NCBI RefSeq assembly: GCF_025860055.1
Contig: NC_068281.1
Coordinates: 23,745,284 to 23,809,283, forward strand
Source: Xyrauchen texanus
Taxonomy: Eukaryota > Chordata > Actinopteri > Cypriniformes > Catostomidae
Length of the DNA stretch: 64,000 bases
Direction: 5' to 3'
In this document: piece after piece, positions 1 to 11,475 of the stretch
Layout: every line of letters begins with the position of its first letter
Numbering within the stretch: position 1 is the stretch's first letter
The notes under the pieces: generated by a model
Told to the model about the DNA's origin: nothing
The model's database searches: none
The model's input: the letters and a program-made list of their open reading frames with translations, nothing else
Made by a program: the position numbers and the translations under genes

Positions 1-187
1 ATAGGTCAAATCAGCTGGATCAGTGAAGACAATATTGACTGCCTAAAAATGGCTCTGTGCTCATCCTACCTGTAGTTTCATTTTTTTTTTTTTTTACTTT
101 CCCATTCTTAAATAGTTCACCCTCGGTCACCATTCACCTTTATTTTATGGAAAGAAAAAAAAATGCTATGAAACTGAATGATGTTAA
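1..187. other. Non-coding flank, nothing recognised
   Basis: AT-rich sequence with a T-tract near 80-97. No gene or classified repeat is visible. It ends at the TTAA (184-187) that borders the fold-back element to its right. Confidence 0.4.
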
Positions 188-1492
188 AGGAATAGTTCAC
201 TCAAAAAATTGAATTCAGTCATTTTTACTCACCCCTGTGTTTTTGTTACACTTTATGACTTTCCTTTTTTCTTTTTGTTAACACAAAGAGAGAAATTGTG
301 AAAAGAAAAATAATAATTCTCAGTGATGTCATGCAATGGCAGTTCATGGTGACCACCTCTTCAAGCTTCAAAAGGATGCAAAAGTATAATTCAGAAGTTC
401 AATCAATTATTCCATGAGACTCATAATTTGTATTCCATGAGGCACATGATTGAAAGCATACAATGAGGTTTGTTGAGAAACAACCCCAAATCTAATGTCT
501 TATTTAGTGAAACTGTAGACCAACTGTTGCTCTCCTCTGCACGTTCAAGAGACTGCACGAGACCAGCATTTCATGCAGCCCCACTGGTGAAATTGGGCAT
601 TCAAGCAAAAACTTGTTTTGTTTTATCTAAAAACAGGTCCACCACAGCGATACTAACAAGAAAACACAACATAGTTGCACACAAACCAGAGAACTGGACT
701 TACAAACCATGTCTGTAGAGTTTGTAGTCAAAGAATAGATGATTATTATGCCCAGCCTTATTTTTTTAAACAAGAGTACTCAATCATGCTAAGAGAGATA
801 GACAGAGGAGGCTGAAGGCTGGCCCAACCTGATGGAAACAACACACGATAAAAGGTATCTTTTCTATATTAATCAGAGTTTTTGTCCTAACCAGCTATTA
901 AGAGCAGCATGACATTCTGTCGACCCATTTGTTATGAACTGGCACCGGTCCAAAATCTTTCTCATAACAGTATATTGAAGCAAGTATCTCATGAGCCGGT
1001 TAAAAACTACTTAATTTTGCCAAAGAATGTTACACACACAACACCGGTTCAGAATGGAGAAGAGGTGAAAGACATTCCCGGCTTCATATTCATGAAGTTT
1101 CATTAAAGAGAACAAAAATAGGCTGGGCATATAAATGCATCAATTCTTTGTCTACAAACTCTTCAGACATGTTTTGTGATGTCGGTTCTCTTGTTTGTGT
1201 GCAGTTGTGTTTTGTTTTATTTTCTCTATCGGTGTGGTGGAACAGTTTTAAGAAAAACAAAAGTTTTCACCTGAACACTCTATTTCGCTAGTGGGGCTGC
1301 GTGAAGTGCTGCTCTCACGCAGTGTCACGAACACACACAGGAGAGGAGCACGATTGTTCAACTGTTTCACTAAATAATACATTCGATTTTGGTTTGTTGC
1401 TCACCAAACCCTATTGTATGCTTTCGTATCAATCTTGTGTCTCAAGGAATAATTTATTAGACTTCATTTTTATTTTTGGGTAAACTATTCCT
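188..1492. mobile_element. Large Angel-type fold-back element (about 1.3 kb)
   Basis: The left end AGGAATAGTTCACTCAAAAA is repeated inverted at the right end (TTTTTGGGTAAACTATTCCT, to 1492). The flanks are TTAA (184-187) and a one-base-off TTGA (1493-1496). The arms stay complementary far inward: 745-773 pairs with 1107-1136, and 440-660 pairs with 1200-1440 with indels. That leaves a spacer of roughly 330 bp. Ends and flanks match the terminal consensus shared by the other Angel-like copies in this window. The short open frames at 470-718, 909-1106 and 1301-1483 lie in the arms or spacer and look like chance frames, so no transposase is encoded. Confidence 0.75.
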
Positions 1493-2189
1493 TTGAAGTT
1501 GAAGTGTGTAATTTTCCTTATAGTAGTCTCTGTGCATTAAACAGGGATACGAAAAAAGCATTATAGTAACAAAAAAATGGATCCATGTCACCTTTAAATA
1601 TCTTTGGTTTCCTCAAAGCGATATTGCCATCAATATATTTGTCAATTATGTTTTTTAAACATTATGGATTTAGGTTGATTTAGGTATTTTGGGGAAAAGA
1701 ATGGAAATTAAATATTGGGCATAGCTGCTCACTCATTTGTTTTCCATGTGTTTTCCATCTGCTCAACAGAGTGCAATCTTATGCAACAATTCAAAAATAT
1801 CTATAATCAAACATGCATCAAAATGACACATCAGGCAATTTATATATATATATATATATATATACACAGGACAGCTACCAACACGTTATGTCTTCTAGAA
1901 GCTGACTATGGGATTTTCAAATCTCTCTGCAACAAAAATATTAAATATCCTCTTTTGTAGTGGTACAAGATATTCACTTGATAAAGTTGTACAGCTGAAT
2001 TATTCAGACTCTCTGGGATGGCTCTACCCCTATCTAAGAAGAAACACCAGTCAGTACAAGCTAAAACGAAAGCTTGGAAAATCTTGGCATTCCATTTCCT
2101 TTTTTATCAACCAGAGATACACAGTAATTCAGTTCAGTCTGTTTCTTCAGAGCTTAAACAACTAAAAAACAGAAAGGGGTCAAAAGTGC
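1493..2189. other. Non-coding interval with a (TA)n run
   Basis: Holds a (TA) dinucleotide run at about 1840-1864. The rest is AT-rich sequence in which no gene or repeat family was recognised. Confidence 0.35.
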
Positions 2190-2450
2190 ATAATTGATCA
2201 TGAATTAGTACCTGAATTAATACTTACTTCCACATAAATTAATGATGAGTTAAGGAATGGACTAATCAAGAACTAATGAAGAGCTAACATTAACTACAAC
2301 ATGATTCATATGAATTAATACATTAATAACTGCCGCCTTAGTTACATGTTAGTACATGTTTGATAGTTAACGCATTAATTAACATTAGGGAATAAACTAA
2401 ATCAAACAGCCTTTATAAGAAAGAATGTGAAGTAATTCAACCTCAAAGTC
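2190..2450 (-). repeat. Dispersed repeat, uninterrupted copy
   Basis: The reverse complement of this segment aligns with two separated pieces downstream, 13397-13446 and 16374-16612. Shared blocks include TTCTTATAAAG, TGTTTGATTTAG, TTAATTAATGC and GATTAGTCCATTCCTTAACTC. Here the two halves are contiguous, so this copy represents the site before the transposon insertion at 13447-16373. The repeat family was not identified. Confidence 0.7.
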
Positions 2451-3660
2451 ATTGAATGACACAGTATAACACCACCATTTTTAAATGTACATAAAAAACA
2501 CAACAATTATAATGATCAACAATAGTTAGATCTCAACCAGTTTAACTCAATTCATTCGCCATCCAGACCATATCAATCGGAAAGGTTGTCTATTTGTTTT
2601 TGTTGTATATATATTTCTCTATATTTTGTGGTTACTTTGAGTTTCATCAGTACTCAAAATTAAAAATTATGATAATGATTGGATCATCGTCATCATCATT
2701 GTTAATAAAAGTAATTTGTTTTGTAAATTTTTCTGTGGAAACATATAAGGTGTCTAGGTGTTGGCTGGCTGCTTGCCATTATTTCCTTTGGTAATGCTCA
2801 CAATTTTGTTAGACTGAATTAAGGATTGAAGTCAGTGTGTTCACAATATCAATTGCTATGACGTTATTTGGAGTATTTGAATTAATTTTGTTATTTTAAT
2901 TGAATGTTTTAGGCTAAGTGCTAACGTTAGCATTTTTAGCATTTCTGATTTGACATCAGGAGAGATATAGAGAGATGAATCACACCTTATAAATCATTTA
3001 AAAGTGTCTTGTATGTCTTAACATATATGTTTGGATTTTCTTTTGAGCCTGTATATGTTTCAAAAGAGATTTAATTCATTTAACGCATCTACTCATGAAA
3101 TGTCATCAACTGATGACTTGTTAATGCTTCATCATGTCATGACTTCACTTGGTGGGGCACATCATTATAAACTTACTATTAAGTACTGTAGCATCTGGAC
3201 CAATCAGACACACAATTATGCATTATTCAATGAATAAGGCAACAGATGTCTCAAGACTGTAACAAGCAAAGGTCCAAGCAGACTCTGTTATATCTGCTCC
3301 CCCACTGATCATTAGCAAGCCTTTTCACTGTCTTTACAAGGTCCAGCAACTAGTTGACATCAGTGACATTCCAAGCAGGGGAGGTTAGCTGCATGCCAGA
3401 GCAATCTTTCCCCCATAATAAATCGACTCAAAGCCCAGAACAACAGAATTTTCTTCATAAAATTATAGACAAGCTGTCTATAAATTCACATGTATATCCC
3501 CAGGACATGGCATTTAGGATCATTACTGTCTTGTAAAATGTTTTTTGTTTTTTACTGTATACTGTTTTATGCATGACTTATCACAGGACGATCAGCTAAT
3601 GTAAAATTATTTAGTATCATGTTTCCTACCAAATGAATCCTTGTGTGACATACACAAACC
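2451..3660. other. Non-coding interval, nothing recognised
   Basis: About 1.2 kb of AT-rich sequence with no convincing ORF, splice-supported exon or known repeat terminus. Confidence 0.35.
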
Positions 3661-3685
3661 ATATATATATATATATATATATATA
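3661..3685. repeat. (AT)n microsatellite
   Basis: Uninterrupted AT dinucleotide run. Confidence 0.9.
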
Positions 3686-3689
3686 ATTC

Positions 3690-4443
3690 TGACAGCATTC
3701 ATTGTATGCTTGCTATATTAATCAGAGCAAAAGGGGGCTTAAACTAACCCCAATCATGCAAATGAGTCAGCTTCCAAACAAAGGAACATTTCCCGCTTGG
3801 AAATTGCACCTTTCTCATTGGTCAAGCCAGACTCGAGAGGAGGGACCTCCAGCAGAAGTTAAAATACATGTCCCACCTCTTATTCCTACTCTTTCCCCTG
3901 ACTCTCTTCTGCTGTTCGTGTGGGACCGGGACCACCCGGTCCAACCCTGAGGTTGCAGGCCGGCAGGCCTCAACACATCAAGCCATGTGTAACTACCTTG
4001 ACAATAGAGTCAATGAACACCACAGTTCTTAAAAATTTCTTCATTCAACACGGAAGAAATTGATTGCAACTTGAACACCATCGACTCGAGGAACCATCAA
4101 GACATTCTCCTGCGACTGCATCCAGGCTCTCTCAACAGCCAAGGCAATTGCAAGTATCATACCAATAACTAACTGAACTTAGGTTTAGTATAAGAGGTAA
4201 AACCCTTTGTAACAAAAGGTGCTTTTAAATTAAGAAATGGATGGTTCCCTCAGATGGTCAAAAATGACTCTTTTCATAACTGCATTTCCCCTATTCTGTT
4301 CCGGTTTAATTTAATTTTTCCCTTTCCCATGTATCAGTGTTTTGTGTGTATGTTTTTGTTTAAATTAGTTATGTGTACGTATTTTAGTTAAATAAACTTT
4401 TGTGTACATTCTTGCAAGTTGATTCTGGTCTGCTTGTGAATCA
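3690..4443 (+). repeat. Unresolved LTR-like repeat
   Basis: A GC-richer block (3760-4150) contains a CCGGGACCACCCGG palindrome-like motif near 3926. A T-rich tail follows with AATAAA at 4390-4395 and then a GT-rich stretch. That order (promoter-like block, poly-A signal, GU-rich sequence) resembles a retroviral-type LTR. No TG...CA ends with target-site duplication could be fixed, so the assignment is tentative and the limits are approximate. Confidence 0.25.
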
Positions 4444-4980
4444 ATGTCAATGTAATGAGTCGATCACAGCTACATGCAAAGAAAGAGTTATTTTTGTGTG
4501 GTCACAAAAATAACAGCTACATAAAGTTAATTCTATTGACCGATCCAAATGTTCATAATTAATTATAACGAGTTATGATTAATTATTTATATTTACCTTT
4601 TAAAGATATTTTGACTGTGGTATATTTTGATAAATAATCTCATCCCTGTTTCTAAAAGATTTTGCTTCAAAGCTATACCTATATGTGTAATATTATTGTC
4701 AATAAGCCATGAGAATAATATTACTCCAATTAGATAATTAATCATAATTCTCTAATTAAAGCTAATTCCCTACAGTATAAATTGTGAGTTGATACTACAA
4801 GATATTGTATTACGATTTTAATGGTGGAGAATTTTATTTAGACAAATAACCTAGTTATTTGTCATTTTATCTAAATTATATCGGTTGTCCAACGTGGCTG
4901 ATTCCATTATACATTTCCTTACATAGTAATGTAGAAATAGGACCATTTAATTTAATTCTAAATTCTAGCTCACACATAGT
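4444..4980. other. AT-rich non-coding interval
   Basis: Very AT-rich with many TTAATTA-like words. No gene or classified element is visible. Confidence 0.35.
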
Positions 4981-5932
4981 GAAGTCAAGTCAAGTCAATT
5001 TTATTTGTATAGCGCCTTTCACAACACACATCGTTTCAAAGCAGCTTTCCAGAATATCAGCATTAACAGACAATAAAACTGTAATGTCTATAAAGTCAAT
5101 TAATCATCATTGTGTAATTTAGATAAAATACTATTTTTAATAGTGTTTAAAAATAATGAAATGATAATTGTATTAATAACCCCAGTGAGCAAGCTGTAAG
5201 CAACTGTGGCAAGGAACACAAAACTCCATAAGATGTGGATTAATGGAGAAAAATAACCTTGGGAGAAACCAGACTCACTGTGGGGGCCAGTTCCCCTCTG
5301 GCTAACATTATGAATGTAATGTAAATATTAATTATGTATAGGTAAAATCATGGTTTAAAATTATTAAACTAAGTGTTAAGGGTCAGTGATTAAACATTGA
5401 TTGTGTTTGAACTGTAAGATTAATGACCAAAGTCTTTGAAGTCCATCTTGATTAACTGCAGAAGTTCACATAGATGCAATTGTCCTTGTTAATTGGCTGA
5501 TGAAGGCTTTTGTTGGCAATAGTTAGTCTAAGCATTTCATTTCAAGATCGTATTCCATCAATAGACCGAGGTGATGCAGGTTGGAATTGGCATCATTTCA
5601 TCCTCTGAAGTCCATCATAATAGACTGAAGTGATGTTTGGCTGGCACCGGCTGCATTTAGTCATCATCTTCTGCGACATGTAGCAGTGGAGTCCAACATG
5701 AAGCAGGAATGGTGCTGGATTCAGCCGGTTCTGGTGACCTCAGGATAGGAGTCCCGAGGTTGAGACAGGGAAACAAATAAAAAGATGTAAGCGTAGATGC
5801 CATTCAATTTATTGCAGAGTTAGAGATTATGCTCAATGTTTCTGGTTTCTGGTTCCGGCAGACCCAACTAAAGCAGCCTAATTGTGGGTTGGAGGATAAA
5901 TTAGGTGTATGCCTGGCTAAATAGATGAGTCT

Positions 5933-7539
5933 TTAGTCTAGACTTAAACTGAGAGAGGGTGTCTGCATCTCGAACAGTGTTTGGGAGACTATTCCATAGT
6001 TTAGGAGCCAAATATGAAAAGGATCTTCCTCTCCTTTAGTGGATTTCGATATTCTAGGAACTATTAATTGGCCAGAATTTTGCGATCTTAATGAACGTGT
6101 TGGAATATAGCGTGGTAGAAGATCACTTAAGTACTGCGGAGCTAGACCATTCAAAGCTTTGTACATAGTTAACAGAATTTTAAAATTAATACGGAATTTA
6201 ACAGGTAGCCAATGTAACGATGATAAAATGGGGCTAATATGATCATATTTCTTGGTTCTCGTCAGCACTCTGGCTGCTGCATTTTGAACCAATTGAAGTT
6301 TATTTATTGATCTTGCTGGACATCCTCCCAGTAATGCATTACAATAATCTAGTCTTGAGGTCATGAAAGCATGAATTAGTTTTTCGGCATCAGCAACCGA
6401 GAGCATATGCCTTAATTTAGCAATATTTCTTAGGTGGAAGAATGCTGTTCTACAAACATTTGTAATTTGATTTTCAAAGGACAGATTGGTATCAAATATA
6501 ACGCCTAAGTTCTTCGCTGTTGAAGATGATGTAACAGTACATCCATCTAGAGTCAAATTATATTTTAGTGGCTTATTTTTAGAGTTTTTTGGTCCAATAT
6601 TTAGAACCTCTGTTTTGTCAGAATTGAGTAGAAGGAAATTTCTGGCCATCCAATCTTTTATTTCATTGATACACTCTGCTAATTTTGAGAATTGTGAAAT
6701 CTCATCAGGTTTTGAAGAAATATAAAGTTGTGTATCGTCAGCATAGCAGTGCAAACTTATTCCACGATTCCTGATAATATCTCCCAGGGGAAGCATATAC
6801 ATGGAGAAAAGCAGAGGCCCTAAAACTGATCCCTGTGGCACTCCATATTTTACTTTTGTTTGGTTTGACAATTCCTCATTTACATAGACAAAGTGGTAGC
6901 GGTCTGCTAAATATGACCTAAACCATGCTAATGCAACTCCACAAATTCCAACATAATGCTCCAGCCTATTCAAGAGAATGTTGTGATCTATCGTGTCGAA
7001 TGCAGCACTAAGATCTAAAAGCACTAGAAGAGAAATGCAGCCGCGATCAGATGATAAGAGCAAGTCATTTGTAACTCTGATAAGTGCAGTCTCTGTACTG
7101 TGATGAGGCCTAAATCCTGATTGAAATTCTTCATATATATACTATTTCTCTGTAGAAATGAACATATTTGGGAGGATACTACCTTTTCTAGTATTTTTGA
7201 CATAAACGGGATATTTGAAATCGGTCTATAATTAGCAAGTTCTCCAGGATCAAGTTGTGGCTTCTTAATAAGCGGTTTGATAATTGCCATTTTAAAGTTT
7301 CTTGGGACATGTCCTAAGCATAGCGAGGAGTTAATGATATTAAGAAGAGGTTCTGATATTACAGGCGATACCTCTTTTAAGAGCTTAGTTGGTATAGGAT
7401 CTAACAAACAAGTTGTGGCTTTTGATGTTTCGATAAGTTTTGTTAGCTCTTCATGACCTATGATAGCGAAGGATTGAAGCTGCACATGAGGAAAATTATT
7501 CGACACTGTTTTCTGAGGTGTAATGACAGATGATTGCAT
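5933..7539 (-). pseudogene. L2 LINE ORF2, reverse transcriptase part (frameshifted)
   Basis: Two overlapping frames (7539-7024 and 7063-5933) together cover the RT domain of an L2-like LINE. The first frame holds NYRPISNIPFMSKILEK. The second holds LLDLSAAFDTIDHNILL, GVPQGSVLGPLLF, the catalytic CYADDTQLY and LNSDKTEVL. It ends in the C-terminal thumb-like stretch LHWLPVKFRINFKILLTMYK. A frameshift near 7030-7060 separates the two, and stops lie upstream between 7540 and 7794. The YADD catalytic core is intact, but the protein cannot be made as one chain. In L2 elements this enzyme nicks DNA and primes reverse transcription at the target. Confidence 0.85.
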
Positions 7540-7794
7540 AATTCCAATTTTATTTCTGATTATTTCAATTTTATCTGTAAATTAATTCATGAAGTCATTA
7601 CTCTTGAGCTGTGACGTAATATCTGGTTCGGTTGAGGCTTTATTCCTAACCAGTTTAGCCACAGTACTGAATAAACATCTAGGATTGTTGTGGTTATTTT
7701 CTATGAGTTTACTAAAATATGCTGACCTGGCAGCTTTGAGTGCGTGTTTGTAGCTACAGACACTATCCTTCCATGCACCCTGAAATACTTCTAA

Positions 7795-8662
7795 TTATGT
7801 ATTTTTCCACATGTGCTCCATTTTCCGAGCTGCTCTCTTGAGAGCATGAGTGTGATAATTGTACCATGGTGCAGGGCTTATTTCTTTAATTTTCTTTAAT
7901 CGAAGTGGGGCGACAACATCAAGGGTGCTAGAGAAGACTCTATTAAAATTTTTGGTTATTTCATCAAGTTCGTCTGGGCTTTGGGGTTTATTGAGTATGA
8001 GATAGATCTGGAAGAGTATTAGTGAAGCTATCTTTAGTGGTCGAAAGAATAGCTGATTGCAGCATGCAAGAGACGAGGTAATGATCCGAGATGTCATCGC
8101 TCTGCTGCAGAATTTCTATATTATCAACATCAACTCCATATGAAAGAATTAAATCTAGCGTATGATTATGGCAATGAGTTGGTCCTGTTACATTTTGTCT
8201 GACTCCAAGAGAGTTGAGAATATCGATAAATGCTAATCCCAATGTATCATTTTCATTATCTATGTGAATGTTGAAGTCACCAACAATTAAGGCTCTATCT
8301 ACAGTAACTACAAAATCTGATAAAAAATTTGCAAATTCACTAAGGAAATCTGAATAAGGCCCGGGTGATCTATACACTGTAGCAAGGGCAAAGGACGACA
8401 GAGATTTTTTATTTATATTTATATTTGACAGTGTCACATTAAGCATTATTAGTTCAAAAGACTTACATTTATATCCTGTCCTCTGACTAACACCAAAAAC
8501 TTCACTGTAAATTGTAGCAACACCTCCTCCTCGACCCTTCAGATGAGGCTCATGTTTATAACAATAACCTGGGGCAGTAGATTCATTTAAACTAATATAT
8601 TCATCCGGTTTAAGCCAGGTTTCAGTCAAACAGAGCGCATCCAATCTATGATCTGTAATCAT
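7795..8662 (-). pseudogene. L2 LINE ORF2, apurinic-type endonuclease part
   Basis: Frame 8662-7988 carries APE-endonuclease blocks in order: LTETWL near the N terminus, RGGGVATIY, VGDFNIHID in the middle and SDHYLV near the end. These are the metal-binding and catalytic segments of LINE endonucleases. The linker continues in another frame (8097-7795, with KKIKEISPAPWYN), so a frameshift lies around 8000-8090. The endonuclease core looks complete, but it is cut off from the downstream RT by several stops. Confidence 0.8.
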
Positions 8663-9019
8663 TTAATTGACAATTAGTGCTTTGGTAGAAAGAGATCTAA
8701 TGTTTAGTAGCCCTATTTTTATATGATGTGTATTTTTAATTTGTGTGTTTTGTTCAAGTTTGACCTTAATCAAATTTTTTCTAAATTATTTAGTGAGGGT
8801 ATTGTGTTGCGTAGTTCGTGGAACAGACACAGTCTCTATGAGATATCTAGGTGATACGGTCTCTATGTGTTGTAGTTTATGTGACCTGTGTGACGTCTCA
8901 AGGCAGCTAGCAGACGTTCGGATTAACCAGTTTGTCTGCTTCCTGACCTGGGCCCCATTTAGTCAATTAATATCATTATTAAGTCTATGAGCCAAATTAC
9001 TAGAGAGGAGAGCGGCACC

Positions 9020-9375
9020 TTACCTGGAGGGATGGAGTCCGTCTCTCTTTAGCAGGTCAGGTCTACCCCAAAAACTTTTCCAATTGTCTATAAATCCTAT
9101 TTTATTCTGCAGACACCATTCAGACATCCAGCCATTCAGTGACACTAATCTACTATAAACCTCTTCACCACGACGAGCAGGGAGGGGACCAGAGCATATT
9201 ACAGTGTCTGACATCGTTTTTGCAAATTTGCACACCTCTTTAACATTATCTTTAGTGATCTCCGGAAGCCGGACATCATTAGTGCCGACATGGATAACAA
9301 TTTTAGAAAATCTACGTTTAGCATTAGCCAGCACTTGTAAATTTGATTTGATGTCAGACGCTCTGGCCCCCGAAA
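9020..9375 (-). pseudogene. L2 LINE ORF1 fragment, SGNH esterase domain
   Basis: The frame reads GARASDI, VIHVGTND, ICSGPLPARRG, WKSFWGRPDLLKRDGLHPS. The GTND block and the C-terminal D-G-L-H-P-S block (catalytic Asp/His) are hallmarks of the SGNH/GDSL-like esterase domain known in ORF1 of fish L2 and CR1-type LINEs. The N-terminal block with the catalytic Ser (GDS) is missing because the element is truncated at about 9375. A stop follows shortly after DGLHPSR. The domain's function in retrotransposition is uncertain; lipid or membrane association has been suggested. Confidence 0.75.
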
Positions 9376-9668
9376 TGCAAATAAAAGATAAATAATAAAA
9401 ATAAAGATAAAATCAACAAACACCAGTATTACTGCTGGTTGGATGCTAGGTTGTACAATGGGGTCATTTTTGTTTAGCAGGGTTAGGGTTAAGCCAACAC
9501 AATAAAGCAAGACACCTTGATTTCAAACTTTGAACTTTATTTTGTATTAATTTTAACCCAAACAATTAAGTGCAAATAAAACATGTGTTCTCTACCAGTT
9601 GGGTATTTTTTTGTGTGAATAAATTTGTTTTGTTCCCTCCTTCAAGACATATGTAATATATATGTATA
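9376..9668. other. Short spacer between LINE and Tc1-like element
   Basis: A-rich start and AT-rich remainder. No gene is visible. Confidence 0.35.
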
Positions 9669-9670
9669 TA

Positions 9671-10889
9671 CACTCACCTAAAGGATTATTAGGAACACCA
9701 TACTAATACTGTGTTTGACCCCCTTTTGCCTTCAGAACTGCCTTAATTCTACGTGGAATTGATTCAACAAGGTGCTGAAAGCATTCTTTAGAAATGTTGG
9801 CCCATATTGATAGGATAGCATCTTGCAGTTGATGGAGATTTGTGGGATGCACATCCAGGGCACGAAGCTCCCGTTCCACCACATCCCAAAGATGCTCTAT
9901 TGGGTTGAGATCTGGTGACTGTGGGGGCCATTTTAGTACAGTGAACTCATTGTCATGTTCAAGAAACCAATTTGAAATGATTCAAGCTTTGTGACATGGT
10001 GCATTATCCTGCTGGAAGTAGCCATCAGAGGATGGGTACATGGTGGCCATAAAGGGATGGACATGGTCAGAAACAATGCTCAGATAGGCCGTGGCATTTA
10101 AACGATGCCCAATTGGCACTAAGGGGCCTAAAGTGTGCCAAGAAAACATCCCCAACACCATTACACCACCACCAGCCTGCACAGTGGTAACAAGGCATGA
10201 TGGATCCATGTTTTCATTCTGTTTACGCCAAATTCTGACTCTACCATCTGAATGTCTCAACAGAAATTGAGACTCATCAGATCAGGCAACATTTTTCCAG
10301 TCTTCAACTGTCCAATTTTGGTGAGCTCTTGCAAATTGTAGCCTCTTTTTCCTATTTGTAGTGGAGATGAGTGGTACCCGGTGGGGTCTTCTGCTGTTGT
10401 AGCCCATCCGCCTCAAGGTTGTCCGTGTTGTGGCTTCACAAATGCTTTGCTGCATACCTCGGTTGTAACGAGTGGTTATTTCAGGCAAAGTTGCTCTTCT
10501 ATCAGCTTGAATCAGTCGGCCCATTCTCCTCTGACCTCTAGCATCAACAATGCATTTTCGCCCACAGGACTGCCGCATACTGGATGTTTTTCCCTTTTCA
10601 CAACCATTCTTTGTAAACCCTAGAAATGGTTGTGTGTGAAAATCCCTGTAACTGAGCAGATTGTGAAATACTCAGACCGGCCCGTCTGGCACCAACAACC
10701 ATGCCACGCTCAAAATTGCTTAAATCACCTTTCTTTCCCATTCTGACATTCAGTTTGGAGTTCAGGAGATTGTCTTGACCAGGACCACACCCCTAAATGC
10801 ATTGAAGCAACTGCCATGTGATTGGTTGATAAGATAATTGCATTAATGAGAAATTGAACAGGTGTTCCTAATAATCCTTTAGGTGAGTG
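9671..10889 (-). mobile_element. Tc1/mariner-like transposon, copy 1 (full length)
   Basis: Perfect 29-bp terminal inverted repeats begin CACTCACCTAAAGGATTATT (9671-9699; inverse at 10861-10889). TA dinucleotides flank both sides (9669-9670 and 10890-10891), the hallmark target site of the Tc1/mariner superfamily. The 1219-bp element encodes one transposase on the - strand (10741-9703) that is broken by stops and frameshifts. It is a near twin of the element at 28761-31504. It lies beside a (TA)n run (10899-10934), a natural target for TA-specific insertion. It keeps an empty TTAA at 10843-10846, exactly where copy 2 carries a nested element. Confidence 0.95.
9703..10741 (-). pseudogene. Tc1-like transposase, copy 1 (inactivated)
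   Basis: The start ATG is at 10741-10739. The N-terminal helix-turn-helix region includes RRMGRLIQADRRATLPEITT and TTLRRMGYNSRRPHRVPL. The DDE core includes SDES (first Asp) and YFQQDNAPCHKA (second Asp). A TGA replaces the Trp codon just before SDES (near 10284). A stop is also present soon after the QQDNAPCHKA segment (before 9982), where copy 2 is open. Copy 2 has Trp at the first position, so each copy died by different mutations. Transposases of this family bind the terminal repeats and cut and paste the element at TA. Confidence 0.85.
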
Positions 10890-10893
10890 TATG

Positions 10894-10898
<5 letters not shown>

Positions 10899-10934
<36 letters not shown>
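10899..10934. repeat. (TA)n microsatellite beside Tc1 copy 1
   Basis: Alternating TA run directly outside the right terminal repeat of the Tc1-like element. Confidence 0.9.
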
Positions 10935-10937
<3 letters not shown>

Positions 10938-11063
10938 GGCAGAGTTGTGGTCACAATGAACTGCTCTGTGGAAATTAAGTGGACTGGACAAAAAGCACCT
11001 CCTGAGCTGAGATGTCAGAGGTCGTTTGCAGCACTCATAGATGATACTGTTCTTGCAACAAAC

Positions 11064-11470
11064 TGTCACATCATCTGCTGTCTCTTCTCGTCTCCAGTTC
11101 ACACAATCCTCATCCCCTGCATACTAATCCCTCACTGGACTACAACTCCCACCATACATTTCCTCCCACCATTTTCTCTCACACCTGTTTATTGTTGCTC
11201 ATTGTCTGTGTATTTAAACTCTGTTGTTCCATCATTCTGTGCGAAGTCTTGCCAGTTCTTTTCTAGTCTGCAATTCTGAGCGTAAATTCCTGTTTGCCTT
11301 TTTGGATTTTTGACCTGTGCCTGTTTATTGTGGATTTTGAATCGGTCTTCCCCATTTTGGATTTGTCAGCCTCTCTGGACTCTTTTCTGGTTTTGACCTT
11401 AGCCTGTTTTGATCACTCTTTTAAATCTGCATATGGATCCTACATCTGCCTCTCAGTCTGGTTCGTTACA
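11064..11470 (+). mobile_element. Solo LTR of a retroelement
   Basis: A 407-bp unit starts TGTCACATCATC and ends GGTTCGTTACA (TG...CA). It is flanked on both sides by the identical 5-bp CAAAC (11059-11063 and 11471-11475). A TATTTAAA promoter-like motif sits near 11209. No internal gag/pol lies next to it. This is the footprint left when two LTRs of one insertion recombine. Orientation is inferred only from the position of the TATA-like motif. The short frames 10887-11279 and 11294-11512 overlap it and look spurious. Confidence 0.8.
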
Positions 11471-11475
11471 CAAAC

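Larger units (their letters stand above)
4984..9375 (-). mobile_element. L2-clade LINE, 5'-truncated and decayed
   Basis: One element read right to left. It comprises the end of an esterase-type ORF1 (about 9375-9020), an APE-type endonuclease (8662-7988), a linker with stops and frameshifts (8097-7795), a reverse transcriptase (7539-5933), and a roughly 0.95-kb 3' UTR. The 3' end is a short TTGAC-unit tail, seen on the + strand as AGTCAAGTCAAGTCAA at 4983-4998, followed by the familiar fish sequence TTTTATTTGTATAGCGCCTT. L2 LINEs end in such short tandem units rather than poly-A. The 5' part of ORF1 is missing, consistent with truncated reverse transcription. The element is inactive because ORF2 is broken several times. 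Confidence 0.85.

Noticed and set aside
470..1483. Three short open frames near the left end
   Set aside because: They lie in the arms and loop of the fold-back element, have no recognisable domain, and their sequence is explained by the inverted repeat.
10725..11279. Overlapping frames next to Tc1 copy 1
   Set aside because: Composed of Tc1 end, (TA)n and solo LTR sequence; no gene.
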